From: Neoscytalidium dimidiatum
Taxonomy: Eukaryota > Ascomycota > Dothideomycetes > Botryosphaeriales > Botryosphaeriaceae
Reading direction: 5' to 3'
Assembly: GCA_037367355.1 (NCBI GenBank)
Contig: CM074697.1
Span: forward strand, 2,418,001 to 2,482,000
DNA length: 64,000 nucleotides
Under the pieces are notes generated by a model. It ran no database searches, was not told the origin of the DNA, and saw only the letters and a list, made by a program, of their open reading frames with translations. A program made the position numbers and the translations under genes. Position 1 is the first letter of the stretch. Each line of letters opens with the position of its first letter. This document shows, one piece after another, positions 44,276-57,189 of this stretch.

Positions 44276-46018
44276 ATGCGGTATTTCTGGCTGCTCGTAC
44301 CCGTGCTGTTCCCACCGCCTGCATTGGCGCAATCCAACCCGCTAGAGTCAGTGTTGAAAGCGTTACCGGATTGCGGGGTACGTTCAAGATCTCTAAACCC
44401 AACAAGGTGTTCACATGTCAAGAAGAGGCTTGCTAACATTGCTTGGCAGAGGACGTGCCTGGTGCAGGGCGTGCAGCTGTCGACGTGCTCCTCGACGAAT
44501 GTGACCTGTATCTGCACCAACGAAGCATTGACAAAAGAGGTGGAAGCATGTGTGGCTGCAGAGTGTACTGTCAAACAGGCGTTGTTCACGAAGAACGTCA
44601 CGCTCAGCTCTTGTGGAGCGGAGGTCCGCAACAGGACAAAACACGTCTCGTACATCGGCATTGGAGGGGCGATCATCGCTCTGACTGCTATAATATTGAG
44701 GCTTCTGGCCCGTCTGCCTCAACTGGGTGGTGACTTTGGATGGGATGACGCTGTGATGCTGATGACATTGGTAAGTGTTGTGGTAACCTCCCACGCCCTA
44801 CACAATGCGCTAATGAGGGTCGAACCAGCTTACGATGATACCACTCTCCGCCCTTTCTGTCGTGTGTAGGTCTCATCTATTGGCGCAGAACCATTTGACG
44901 AAGACACTGAAGGTATTGGTGTAGTGGCCGATGCCGGGCTGGGCAAAGATCTGTGGACGGTTACTCCGAAAGACATTACGCACATTCTCTACGTAAGCTT
45001 TCTCTCAACGCACATCAATTCGGAACTAACACGAAGACGCACAGATCTACTACTTCGATGAGTCTCTCTACATCACGTCCCTCTCCTTGGTCAAGATCTC
45101 CATCTGCTGCTTCTACCTGCGCATCTTCCCGGAACGCCGCTTTCGCATCCTCGTGTACCTCGTCATCTTCCTGTGCGCTGCGTATGCCATCACGTTCGTC
45201 GTCGCCGTCTCGCTGCAATGCAAGCCCATCAACCTTGCCTGGAAGCACTGGGACGGTGAGTCCGAAGGCCAATGCATCAACCTGAACGCACTCGGTTGGT
45301 CGAGCGCGGCATTCAACATCGTGCTCGACATCGTCGTCATCACGCTGCCGGTGCCGCAGGTATGGAAGCTGGTGCTGAGCACGCGCAAGAAGATCCACGT
45401 CATGTGCATGTTTTCAGTTGGGCTATTGTAAGTTTCGCGACCACCCTTCCTCCCGTACCCTCTCCTTTTTTTCCCCCCGGGGAGTCCTGCAGACAAATTT
45501 TTTTTTTTTTTAAATTGACTAATCCGCCCCCCACGACTAGCGTCACTATCGTCTCAATGCTCCGCCTCAAATGGATGATTCAGTTCGCGTCCACCCAGAA
45601 CGTCACCTGGGACTACGTGCCCATCGGGTACTGGAGCACCATCGAGGTGCACGCTGGCATCCTGTGCGCCTGCCTGCCCGCCGTGCGCGCCTTGCTGTAC
45701 AAGTGGTTCCCGTGCCTTGCCGGCCGCGGTTCGTCCGCAGCCGGCACCGGCGGCAAATACGGTAACGGGTACTATGGTGATGGGAGCAGCAGGAGCAGGG
45801 GCGGCGCGATTGATACGAGCACCAGTATCGTGCAGAGGGTCAGTAAGGCGGATGATGGGTATGGGTTTGGGCATGGGGCTGGGGAGTGGGTGAAGCTGGA
45901 TGAGGTGGATAGCGCGGAGAGGGGGGTGAGCGTCATGAGTAAGGGGAGCGTGGATGGGTTGAATGGAAGGCCAGCGCCGGGGGTGATGGTGAGTACGAGG
46001 TGCTACCATGACATGTGA
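44276..46018 (+). CDS. CFEM-domain Pth11-like G-protein-coupled receptor
   Basis: Predicted 466 residues from six exons: 44276-44377, 44450-44770, 44829-44865, 44913-44992, 45045-45427, 45541-46018; phases agree throughout. The 37-nt third exon is included because it restores PLSALSVVCIGVVADAG before GLGKDLWTVTP. A signal peptide (about 1-18) leads to a CFEM module with eight-Cys spacing (DCGRTCLVQG, then CSSTNVTCICTNE, then CVAAECTVKQ). Seven membrane helices of the rhodopsin-like Pth11 type follow (HVSYIGIGGAIIALTAIILR, VKISICCFYLRIFP, AAFNIVLDIVVITLPVPQVW). The C-terminal tail is Gly/Ser-rich. Pth11-class receptors sense surfaces or small molecules at the plasma membrane. A GTGAGT near the end could start one more intron, so the last residues are uncertain. 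Confidence 0.9.
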
Positions 46019-47971
46019 GAGGGAAGTTGGAGAGATGAACACGATGGTTGAGCGGCGGTGTTTGTGATATCTTAATACTTCGTGGCACGTGTGGATCACA
46101 AGAGCTCTCTTTTGGGATTGGGGTGAGATGGGTGGCTCCAATTTTTCCTTTTCTTAAGGAAGGCTTCCGTCTTTTTAAGATACCTATTTTAGCGGCCATG
46201 TAAAATGAGAAACAGACATAGAACTCTTCAAACACATCATCGAAATCGCGCTTAGCCGAAGGACTAAAAGGCACAGGTCGTACGTCAGCATCTGAACACA
46301 TCTCGCGACATCCCTTCCCTTCCTTTTCACATGTCAAAAACCCTCAGCGGCCCATGTATATGTTACGACCAATTGGCGCAACATCGGCACAAGCCACCTT
46401 CTCGGGTTCTAGCGCACGTCGCTCTTTCACAACCTCCATGTGCTTCTAGCGACTGCCCTCTCAAGCGAAAAGGGCATGGCGACTCCCACAAAACCACGAC
46501 CATGCGAAACGGACACGCGTTGTTGACAGGCAAGTCGATCGAGCCCGTAAGCGGAACCGTCGGGTTGTGGGGACCTGCGAGGGAGGAGCTGCCTTTTCGG
46601 GCTAGCTCGTCGTCGGAGCATAGGAGAGTTTCTGGGGGCTGGGAGATTAGGTGGTATATTTTTATTTTCTCTCTTCTTGCGGAGGCTTTCCGTGCTTTTT
46701 GCCCAGAGCTGCATTCAGTCCTGAGCAGGAGGACGATGGATTGAGCTGCTATGTTTCGGGATTGGGCAAGACCGCCGTCCGCGCTTATTTCTTATCACGA
46801 TGGGCTTTTTGACGCTGTTTTTTTTTTTTTTTTTTTTTGGGTTCAGTCAATGGACTCTGAACCTTCTACTTAGAGTACTAAAGCCACTATGTTTCATGCT
46901 CGTGCGAGAGTAGTCCCTGCATCCGGTGCTGTTTGTCACAGGTTCACCGATCAAGGACTTTACGCGATGATGCAATTGTTGTTCAACGTGTTAAGACGAG
47001 AATATATTCCTGTCAATCCTTTATTCGAAGGCTGTGCTTGAACCGCACGTTACCGCTAAGAGGCGCGAGTTGAGCAAAGATAGAAGTGTAAGTGAGTTGT
47101 CGTTGAGCTCATACGTGTTTGTACTTAATGGATTGCTCCTTCTAAGGGCCTACACGATGAGCTCGGTATTATGAGGAACTGGCTACGCTAGACCACTTCT
47201 GGATTTCTCAATTAGGCTAACTACTTGGCGGTGCCGAGAGTCCTGAAACAATACGAACGTTCGTTCTACTCACTGGCAGATGTATGTACTGTACAATAGT
47301 AATAGACAATCGATCTCCGCGAAGACCGCAGGCGGTGATAACCGAGTACCCTCTACGCAGCACTCTGGGCAGAGGCTTATAGCAATCCCGCATTCCGGGA
47401 GAACAGGAATTGAGGGTTTGCCATTGCTGCACATGAGAAAAGGGCGACACGATCCATTGCTCCGTTCCGCTCAGCCCAGGCGCATGACGTCATAATCTCC
47501 GGCAGCTCTCACCGCAACGCATTCTCGACTGTAAACAAACCCCTAAAGCGCCTCGAAGCACGACCATGGCACTGCATCATCACCAGTTCCCATTGAAGAT
47601 GCCCATTAGGCGTACCGCGATGCATAGTCTCGGATCTAAGCCGGTCGTCAATCTGCCCATCCGACACCTCGATCGATCCCACAGATCGGCGCTTAACCCG
47701 TTGCAGACTATGGAGCACGCCTTCGACACCCTCTTCTCACGTCCTTGACAGAAGTCATGACGCACATAATTGGAGGCTTGGTTTGAGTTGCTGCTAACAG
47801 CACACGCGTGCGTGCACGCGCGCTCTCTGGGTTTCGAGACAAAAATGCTCGTTAACCCCGCTGCATCTCCAACCCCCACCATCCCTTGATAGAGGGATCA
47901 TTGTCACACCATCCACGCCTGAACCTACGGCAGCGAGCTCTGGCCTGCACAAGGAACTGTTGTCTCATTCG
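46019..47971. other. Intergenic region with long T run
   Basis: About 2 kb without a recognisable gene. It has a T run of about 20 bases near 46819-46838. Frames up to 137 codons occur at 46331-46744 (+), but they lack domains and use mixed codons. The end next to 47972 should hold the promoter of the oxidoreductase gene. Confidence 0.5.
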
Positions 47972-49968
47972 ATGCCCCCTTCCAACGACTCACCGCCGCT
48001 GCTGCCGACGACGAACGACATGGCCAGTAAAAAGGATGGCAAGAAGAGAGTGTTGGTAGTGGGAGCCGGAGCAGCTGGTACGTATGATGATGGTTTCCAG
48101 CTCCCACGAGCCCTCGTCCGCGAGCAGTCCTATCCACCGTCTCCTCAAAGCAACATGGTCCAGGCGCTAACACCAATCCGCCCCAAGGCATGTCCTGCGC
48201 GCACCACCTGTCGCAACACCCGGACAAGTTCGCCGTCACCCTCATCGACAGCGTCGACTACTGCGGCGGCCAAGCCTTCTCGATCCCCATCTCCAAGGAG
48301 AAACACGGCGCCTCCTGGCTCAACCAGGGCGTGCAGGGGGGGTCCTACATCTTCCACCACACGCTGACCATGTTCGCGCGGCAGGGCCACGCGGCCAACC
48401 CGGTCAACCTGCACGTCTCGTTCGGCAAGGGCGACTCGTTCTGGACCAACGTGTACCCGACGAAGCTGCTCGAGCGGCACCAGGCCGAGGTCAGGCGGTT
48501 CGCGCGCATGCTGCGCGTCGTGCGCGCGCTCGAGCTCGTCTTCGCGCTGCTGCCGATCAAGCTCCTGATGCGGCTGTTCCGCTTCAGCGCCGAGTTCGCC
48601 AACGCGGTCGCCCTGCCCATGGTCGCGCTGTTCCTCGGCACGGGCAACTACACGCCGGACGTGCCGAGCATCGTCCTCGAGCGGCTCTGCACCAGCCCCA
48701 CGTACGGCATGTGGTACCCGCCGGACGACAGGAGCATCGCCAGCAACGCGCCGCCCATGGTCGTGTTCCCGAACTTCGGCGACTTCTACGACGACTGGCG
48801 CAAGGACCTGGTGGCGCGGGGCGTCGAGGTGCGGCTGTCGACGGAGCTGACGCAGGTCGTCGAGCGCGGGAAGAAGGGCGTCGTCGTGAAGACGATCAGG
48901 CGGACGCCGGCGCCCGACGGGCACAATCCGGCGAGCGCGTGGGCGCCGGAGGACCGGACGAGCAACGCGGACGCGGGGGCGGTGGAGGCCGAGGAGCGGT
49001 ACGACGAGCTGGTGCTGTGTTGCCTGTACGTCATCTTGGCCTTTGCCCTTCGCCTATCTGCCCGATTCGGCAGCCATGTGGCGGGCTTTTTGTCGCGCGA
49101 ACGCTAACCTTTTTTTTTTTTTTTACCTTTTTTGTTTAGTGCCGACACGTCGAAACGGCTGCTGGGCAAGACGGCGTCCTGGCGCGAATCGCGCGTGCTC
49201 GGGGCGGCCAAGTTCTCCGACGACATCACCATCACGCACTGCGACGCCGACTACATGCGCCGCCACTACGAGAACGCGTACAACCCGGACCAGGCGGTCG
49301 GCAGCCTCGGCGGGGTCGACATGTCTGCGCGCTGCGAGTACGCGCAGAAGTCGTTCCGGCCCATGTACTACATCAAGCCGTACGCGCAGGACATGACCAA
49401 GCTGGAGATGTGCTTCGACTGCACCAACTACCAGGCGCAGTTCCCGCCGGACGTCGACTTCGACGACCACGTGTTCCAGACCATCTTCCTGAACAAGGAG
49501 AGGGACGGCGGCCTGTGGACGGACGGCGAGATCGACGAGTCGAAGATCATCCGCAAGGACTGGTGGCACCAGCTCTGCCACTCGTGGACGCACTACGCGT
49601 TCGTGGTGCCGTGGATGTGGCTGCTGCAGGGCCGCCGGCACACGCGCTTCGCGTCGTCCTGGACGCTGCTGAACGCGCACGAGGTCGCCATCATGAGCGG
49701 CATCGCTGCGGCCGTGGACCTGGGCGCCACGTATCCCGAGGATCTCGAGAGGGACAAGTTTGCGCTGCTGTGCTTCAGGCTGTACTATCTGCTGGCGTAC
49801 GGCAGGTGGTACCGGAGGAAGGCGCCGAAGAAGGGCGAGGGTGAAGACTGGGCTTCGGGCCTGTACGGCAGCGTGTACAAGGGGCCTGGCGTTGTTGAGG
49901 AGGAGAGATTGATGTGGAAGGAGGAGGTGAAGAGGGGCAATTCGCTGGAAGCGAAGCGCGGGTCATAG
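47972..49968 (+). CDS. FAD/NAD(P)-binding oxidoreductase (amine-oxidase-like flavoprotein)
   Basis: Predicted 590 residues from exons 47972-48077, 48188-49025 and 49140-49968; introns of 110 and 114 nt are in phase, the second with a T-rich tract. The start is the first in-frame ATG (MPPSNDSPP). The dinucleotide-binding motif VLVVGAGAAGMSCAHHL straddles the first intron (GxGxxG at 31-36), followed by VTLIDSVDYCGGQAFS, the Glu/Asp-type strand end of the Rossmann fold. Later pieces (SWLNQGVQGGSYIFHHT, MVVFPNFGDFYDDW, ELVLCCLADTSKRLLG) are those of large fungal flavin-containing amine-oxidoreductase-like proteins. Substrate unknown. Coding DNA is very GC-rich in third positions. No neighbour suggests a pathway. 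Confidence 0.86.
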
Positions 49969-51827
49969 GATAGCCTGTCAGGTGTATGCTTACTACATGA
50001 AAGCGAATGAATTGAGGGCTAAATGACGATATCGGTCAAACCCTTTTTTTTTTTTTTTTTTGGTCAAACTGTTGAGAGCACCCGCATATTCAGGTTACGG
50101 CGTCTCGTTGATGACAACCCATACCATGTTGCTCATTACTCCTGGATTTTGACTGAAGGGATTGGCGAAAAGGGACATAGAAGAACTTAGTGGTTGCCTA
50201 CTCGGTGTGATGTCAATTCCTCAAGGAGGCGGGGCGATTACTAAGGCAGCAAGAATGCGGGCATGATTTGAGGGGAATGACGTGCATCGCAATCTCGCCA
50301 AAGCGAGGGCCGTTCCGGACGAGCCGAGAAAATGACGATGCGATGAATTTCAGGGGAAATCATGATGTAGTTGGGCGACATCGAGATGCTGATGGCGGAG
50401 GGAGCGTGGATAGAACAGGGTGCCGACGCACAATGTTTTGGCTTGATGGGTGGTGAGCACACCGCCGATGTTGGGGATGAGAGGGCTCTCGGCGAGGCCT
50501 GGGCGCGGGCCGCCAGGAGGACTGAGACAGCAAGTGAGTCAGTTGTAAGACGGAAGAATGTCCAGAATGGCGGCCTTCTCGGCTAAAAAAGCAGAGAATG
50601 TTCGATGGCGAAGTCCGCAGCGAGCGATATCTGAATTCTGCGAAAATTCGATGAGCGGCTGCTGGACAACGCTGAGAAGACCGTGGAAGAGAAAGCAGGC
50701 CAACCGAGGGGCAGGCGTGGCGCTGCAACTGTGGGGGTGGCGGAGTGGCGCAGCCTGTGGTTGTGGTTTGCTCAAATTGCCCTGAGGATGCCTGCGAGCA
50801 GGGATGCAGTTTCAAGGGATCCGTGAGATGCAGATATGCGAGATCTGTCCTGAGAAGCTGCACTCTCTTCCATTAGGCGAATTCGATGGCTGCAGCTGTA
50901 GCTACTTGCAAAAGGGAAAAAATTTGTCAAGGCCGGTGCGGCAGGAAAGCAGGATGTCTGCGATTGCTTGCCCGATGCGAATACGGCTGGATGTTTTGGT
51001 GGCGCAAGCTGGTGCGGTCCGGGCGCCAGCATGCGGATCGGCACGACAAGTGCACGAATCGCCATGTCGCGTGCGGCCAGGAGTCCAGCGGTCCAGCAAG
51101 GAGAAGGGATGGCTGGCTTTCGGTCCTCCCACCGATGACGCTGACGGCGCCGTTGGTGGTGTTCGCAATGGATCAGCGGGCGCGGTGGAGCACAGCGTCA
51201 TTAGAGTTGGCGTTCCCCCATGCGGCGATCACGCAGCGCTGCAGGGCGGTGCGAAGTGTTTCGGATCCGGCCCCGTCGCAGAAAGCGTTGGACGAGAGCC
51301 TCTGGCCGCTGGGGCCGCGCGCACGGCGGCGCTTGCTGCTGCTGTCTCGAGCCCGGCGTCGCCACTCGCCGGCCCTGTGGCCCAGCGCCGGCCATCGGAG
51401 CGTGTGCGCAGCGCAGCGCTGAGCTGGACGTGATGCGCCGAGCGTGTAAACGGCGCGGCGAGCAGCGCAGGCCAATGAGAAGAGTGACGTCGACGGCTTA
51501 GTGCTGGGCCAGGGTCCACTCTTGTTTGGGGCCGCCTGGCCTGCGCAACCGCAGCGTAATAGTACTGTACATAGCGGTGCACGGAGCCCTGCGACGCAGT
51601 AGCGCTGGCCTCACTCGCCCACACACAAAGCCCGCCCTCCGCCCGCGCCCACGCCCCAGGTTCAGCCCGCGAACCTTCCACCACCCGCCTGAGCCTCAAC
51701 AGCCCGTATCTATCCCGCGTCCGCCCACTTCCTACGACCACCTCTCCGCACCTCGACGCTACCGCCCACTCCTACCGCCCGCATCTTACCCCATGCATCC
51801 CGCGACAGCATAGCAGCAACCGCCGTC
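49969..51827. other. Intergenic region and long leader of the CSC1-like gene
   Basis: About 1.9 kb. A T run of about 19 bases lies near 50044-50062. From 50800 to 51480 the GC content is high and several overlapping frames of 100-200 codons are open on both strands, none with a domain. The last 250 bases are C-rich, as in a promoter and leader of a highly expressed fungal gene. No gene is called. Confidence 0.5.
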
Positions 51828-54800
51828 ATGTCTGTCTGGGACAATCTCTCCGACTCCGACCCCAACGCCGCGAAGGCCCTGGCAAATGAGGGAATCTCCT
51901 TCCCTCAGTTGATGGCCTCGCTGGTCGCAGGTCTGGTCTTCTTCGGCATCTTCTTCTGGACCTTCTACCTGCTGCGCCAGAAGTACCACCGTATCTAGTG
52001 CGTCTCCTATTCGCGCCTCCGCCTGATCTCGCGCCATCTAACCTGTCGCGCAGTGCTCCCACCACCTATCTGGTGCCCGAGCGCCAACGATTCGATCCCC
52101 CCCCTCCCGGCTGGTTCACCTGGATCAAGCCCGTCTTCGAGACAAAACGCAAGCCCTTTATCGAGAAATGCGGCCTCGACGCCTACTGCTTTGTGCGCCT
52201 GCTCTTCATGGAGCTCAAGATATTCATACCTCTCATGATGGTCATCCTGCCCGTCATTCTCCCGCTGAATACCGCAGGCATCGACAACCCGAGGAACGAC
52301 GGTCTTGACGAGTATGGCTGGGGCAACATTGGAGATACTCACACCAACCGCTACATCGGCCACCTGATCATGGCCGTCGTTGTCTTGGTCTGGGTCTGCT
52401 ACGTCTTCTACACCGAATTGATAAACTACATCCAAGAGCGCCAGCGCTGGATGACCTCGCCTTCTCATCGCATCCGTGCCTCGGCCACCACCGTCCTGGT
52501 CAGCAACATCCCCGACAAATGGTGCAATGTCGACGCTCTCGATGCCTTGTTCGACGCCTTCCCCGGTGGTATCCGCAACATTTGGATTAACCGCGACTAC
52601 GGTGACCTGCTTGACAAGAAGAACAAGCAACTGGAAATCGCGAGAAGACTCGAGTCCGCCGAAACTGCTCTGATCCGCGCATGCAAGCGCAAGGCCCTGC
52701 AGATGCGTCGGAAGGAGGAGAGGAAGACAGGCAAAAAGACGCAAGCAGAGAAGGATGCCGACGACGCCAACGACCAACGCCTCGCTGAGGCCATGGCAAA
52801 CGATGCCGGTCTCGCTGTCAACAGTCCGAACATTCCCCACGACGTCGACGAGGAGCTGGACCAGGCCATAGAGCATGCTGTGGATGATGAGGATAGCAAG
52901 TCAACTAAATCGGCAAAGCGCGGCAGGCTGCCCATTCCCTTTGGCCAAGGTTTGCAAGCTGTCGGTCGCGGATTTGGCACAGTCGGACACGGAATTGGCC
53001 GTGGTTTTGAAACTGTCGGCCATGGCATGGAGAAGTTGGGCAAGGAAACCGCCACGGGCGTTGTCACTGGCTTTGGAAGGGCACGCAACAACATTGACAA
53101 GAGCTTCAGTGCTGCGAACCCAGTCGGATATGTTCCGGACCTCGATGGAGAGGATGACTCCGTCGCTGATTTGCCTTCTGGCGCCGGTCATCTCGGCCCT
53201 GCGAAAGACCATCTCCGCCGCTCCAACACGGCTCCTCACAAGAGCCCTCGCACTAACAACAGAGACTACCTTCACAGAGGATCCGATGGGAGACGTGTCT
53301 CCGCAAGTGGCGCCCCTTTCAAGTCTCCTGCCATGAATTCGTCCCCGAACGTCTCTCGCTCTCGTGTGCGCACCGAACCGGTTGCTGAAGAGTCAAGGAA
53401 GGACGATGCTGGTCTTCATCACATGAATCCTCTGCGTCTTTTTCGAAGGAACAGTGCTTTCCCTAGCCCCGAGCCTTTCCAACGCGAGTCCGACGAGTTT
53501 CCGCTAAGCCCGCCCACCGCCCAACTGGATCCATCCCCAGAAAGCTCTCCTGATCCGGGAGCGGAAGACCTCAAGGATGCCGACCCTGAGCAGCAGCAAG
53601 TTGAGGAGAAGAAGAAAAGAGACAAGTACGCCAGGAAGCCGCCGATCATCGACTGGGACAAGTACCGGAGCGAACTCGAGAAGGAAAAAGCCGAAGCTGA
53701 ATGGACACGATATCTGAAACCCAACCAACGCGAGACCATGAGACTGTCGCTTTTCCCTCGATGCAACTGGTGGTGGAAGATTTGGCCGACTTGGTGGTTC
53801 TCTCTCGGACCAAAGGTTGACGTCATTGTATACTGTCGCCTGCAGCTAATTGAGCTGAGCAAGGAAATCGAAGAGGACGAGAAGAATTTGGACAAGTATC
53901 CGCTGATGAACTCAGCGTTTATCCAGTTCAACCACCAAGTCGCAGCCCACATGGCATGTCAGGCCATTACCCACCACAGGCCGAAGAACATGGGACCTCG
54001 TATTCTTGAGATTGACCCCAAGGACGTTATCTGGGATAATCTTTCCACTCCGTGGTGGACCGCCTATGCGAAGACTGCACTTGTCATTGCGGTCATCATG
54101 GGCATCATCATCCTATGGGCTATCCCTATGGCCTTCGTCGGTCTCCTGTCCCAACTTGACAGTATCGCGGATACTGTCAAGTGGCTCCGATGGGTTGCTG
54201 ATTTGCCTAAATGGTTGAAATCCCTCATCCAGGGTGCTCTGCCACCCGCTCTTCAGGCAGTGCTCCTGCTGGTACTTCCAATGATATTCCGTCTGCTCGT
54301 AAACTTTACTGGAGTCTTCACCGGAGTCGAGGAGGAGCTCGAGACACAGGGTTACTGGTTCATCTTCCTGTTTGTGCAGGTTTTCCTTGTCGTCACACTC
54401 AGTTCCGGTATCACGGCTACGATTGATGAAATCCTGAACTCGCCATTGAAAGTGCCCGACATCCTGGCCGAGAATTTACCTCGAGGAGCCAATTACTTCT
54501 TTTCGTATCTCCTCCTTCAAGCTCTTTATGGTTCTGCTCAACAACTCGTACAGTTGCCACAGCTATTCACGTGGTTCGTCATGGGTAAAATCTTGGATGA
54601 TACAGCTCGCGACAAGTTCAACAGGCAGAAACAGCTCCCCAATACTATGTGGGGTACTCTCTTCCCTGTACATACGAACTTTGCTTGCATTGGTAAGGCA
54701 TATACCTGTACCCTGCTACGTCCATTTTGCTGACATGGTAATAGTTATCATCTACTCGGTCATCACTCCTTTCATGCTTATTTTCGGCTGCTTCGTCGCT

Positions 54801-55742
54801 GCTCTGTTCTGGGTTGTCTATCGTTACAACTCGTTCTACGTCCTTCGCTGGAACATCGACAGTGGTGGTCTCTACTTCCCGCGTGCTGTGAACCAGATGT
54901 TCACGGGTCTGTACGTCATGCAACTGTGTCTGATCGGATTGTTCTTCCTCGTCCGCAACGAGAAGCAAGAAGTCGTCTGCGCGCCGCATGCGATCGTCAT
55001 GATCGTGACTATGATCTTGACGGTCATTTACCAATACATGCTGAACAAGTCCCTGGGGCCGTTGTTCAAGTATGTTCCAATCACCATGGAAGACGAGGCT
55101 CAGGAACGCCAGGAACAGTTCGAGGCTGCTCTTGCTCAAAAGTGGGCTGAGCTGGAAGAAGAGGAGAACGTAACCTCCGAGAAGGGTAGGACACCCGGAT
55201 CCAGCAACCCTTCATTGCGCGAGAAGAACAGTGCCATCGAGCTGCAAGACTTGGACGCGAAGCCCCCGTCGCGTCGCATGACCGGCGTCACCAAGCCAGA
55301 CGGTTCTCCTTCTATCGACGGCAGGCCGAAGCGTATGAGCAGGCATCACCACCGCAATCTCAACCACGCATCGCACTCGCAGCCATCCCAAGTGTCGGAC
55401 CCGGAGCTAGGCAAGCCGCCGCAGACGTCGGGCTACCTGTTCCAAGGATACCACGATGAATTGGAGGACCTGACGCCGGACGAGCGCGACGTACTGGTGC
55501 GCAAGGCGTTCGAGCACGCCGCGCTGCGCATGACGAAGCCGTGCATCTGGATCCCGCGCGACGAGTTCGGCGTGTCGGACGACGAGATCAGGCGCACGGC
55601 CGCCCTGTGCGAGACCCTGCCCGACGAGGACTGGGGCATCTGGATCACCAACCAGTACACGGCGCTGGACGCGAAGGCCCGCGTCATCTTCCGCCGGCCA
55701 CCGCCGGACTTCAACTCGGCGGAGGAATTCATGCAATTGTAG
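51828..55742 (+). CDS. CSC1/OSCA-like stress-gated cation channel (RSN1/PHM7 family), unusually long cytosolic loop
   Basis: Predicted 1268 residues, exons 51828-51997, 52054-54692, 54745-55742, all in phase. Domain order fits the family: first membrane helix (FPQLMASLVAGLVFFGIFFW), late exocytosis-type N-terminal region with LVPERQR and PPPPGWFTWI, two further helices, the cytosolic PHM7-type domain (ATTVLVSNIPDKW and NSAFIQFNHQVAAHMACQA), then the channel region of many helices (AKTALVIAVIMGIIILWAIP, VVTLSSGITATIDEIL, IYSVITPFMLIFGC) and a Ser-rich tail. Relatives are usually 850-1000 residues. The extra length is a cytosolic insertion, about residues 225-520, with a Gly-rich repeated segment at about 347-405 (see findings). 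Expected role: mechanically or osmotically gated ion permeation, or lipid scrambling, at plasma or internal membranes. Confidence 0.92.
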
Positions 55743-57189
55743 TTTGGTGGATCCTTCCTTTCTTCTGTACTATCACGTGGCGGGGTTATCTCCATTTTTA
55801 TGGCTTTTTTTTTTTCTTTCTCTCGTTGCACGCAAAAGGGCATAGCGAGGCGTTAGGTTTTTTCACGGTAAACGGAGGCATGGGATCCTTTTTTTTTTTT
55901 CCTTATCTCTCCTTGCAATCTTCTTATCATCAGAATGAGCAGCACGTCACGGCCAGAGTCAAGAAATGCATTAGGGCTGAATAGATGGAAGGGTATGATA
56001 GAAGAGTATTATTAGCATTGAGCCCCGGTGGGGATGGGGATTGGAAACAACAATGAATGCATGGCTGCAGGTGTTGCTGGGCACGCCAGACTGTTCTTCC
56101 TTGATCTTTGCTGGTTCCGCCTCTGCGTGTAGGTCTTCTCGTGTGCGTGATACAGTCGTCAAAACAAACGACTCCGCAGATACCGTGTGCAAGCTCATCC
56201 TAGCTTCCAGGTGTACAGCAGCTCTCAACTGGGTTTGCAAGTTAACCTTCGCGTTTGCCATTCTCATGGTCAGAGCAGTTTCCGGTGTCAAGAATCAGGC
56301 TTGGGCAATTTTTTTTCCGCTTTGTCACTGAGTAACAAATCTTATCCCTTGCAACTACATGTTCGGCGCTAATGGCTTACTCATCATGGTGCACTGAGGC
56401 AACTTGACCTCGATGGATGCGAAGGCAGAGCGGGGGCCGGAGACCGTTTCTTTCCTGTTAGCGGAAGCACTCATTGGCATCGCCAATGTGCACGGGGAGG
56501 AGGATATTAATCAGAATTCGGAAAATTTTCTGCTTCTGTGTTGTCTGCTGAGCTGAGGAAGATGTTGGTTTCCACGGGTGTGGAACGGTTATTATGTCGG
56601 CTGTCTCCGTCGAGTTCGTGGTCACTTGCCCTTTATTTGGGACGTGGGACGCCATCATGAGAATGGTCATAGTATCAAAGTCCGAGAAAACTCTGTGTGT
56701 TATCTGTGTTTCAATTTGGTTCTGTCCAGTCATTTTCATCTACCTGTAAGAAAGGCGAAGAGACTCAAGAAATGTGAACAGTTTAATAACATGTTGAACA
56801 GTATAAACGGGAGCCTAAGACTTGCAAAACCACACAATGATGGGAATTTTGGCGTGCTTCCCAGTTTCTCTCTTCTCACTTCGTTTTGCAAGCAAAGGGT
56901 AATTCTCTGAGAACGCCAGGCGCAAGACAACTCAACGATGTGCTCTTTCACAGGTGTAAAATTTTCTGTAGAGAACTGGAAAAATCATAGAAAGGGGTGA
57001 AAAACGCTATTTCTCTTCCTGATGTTGGGCATCACGTTCCCGAGAGGAGTGTAGAGATTAAATGGACATGACTGGCACTGCCTGCCGTATACTTAGCACA
57101 GATTCTTGAGTCTATTACTGTAATCGATTGCTCAATTTCGTTAGATTAGTTTTACCTTAATCAAAGTGATGTCGACGAGTAAGTATGTT
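55743..57189. other. Intergenic region, 3' flank of CSC1-like gene
   Basis: T runs at about 55805-55815 and 55888-55899 follow the stop codon. The remaining DNA is balanced to AT-rich, with frames of no more than about 110 codons and no domains. No gene is recognised. Confidence 0.55.

Noticed and set aside
46331..46744. 137-codon frame between the receptor and the flavoprotein
   Set aside because: No family, mixed composition, overlaps an equally open minus frame; treated as chance.
50804..51433. 209-codon frame upstream of the CSC1-like gene
   Set aside because: Two other frames are also open across the same GC-rich stretch, none has a domain, and it lies in the probable promoter and leader of the next gene.
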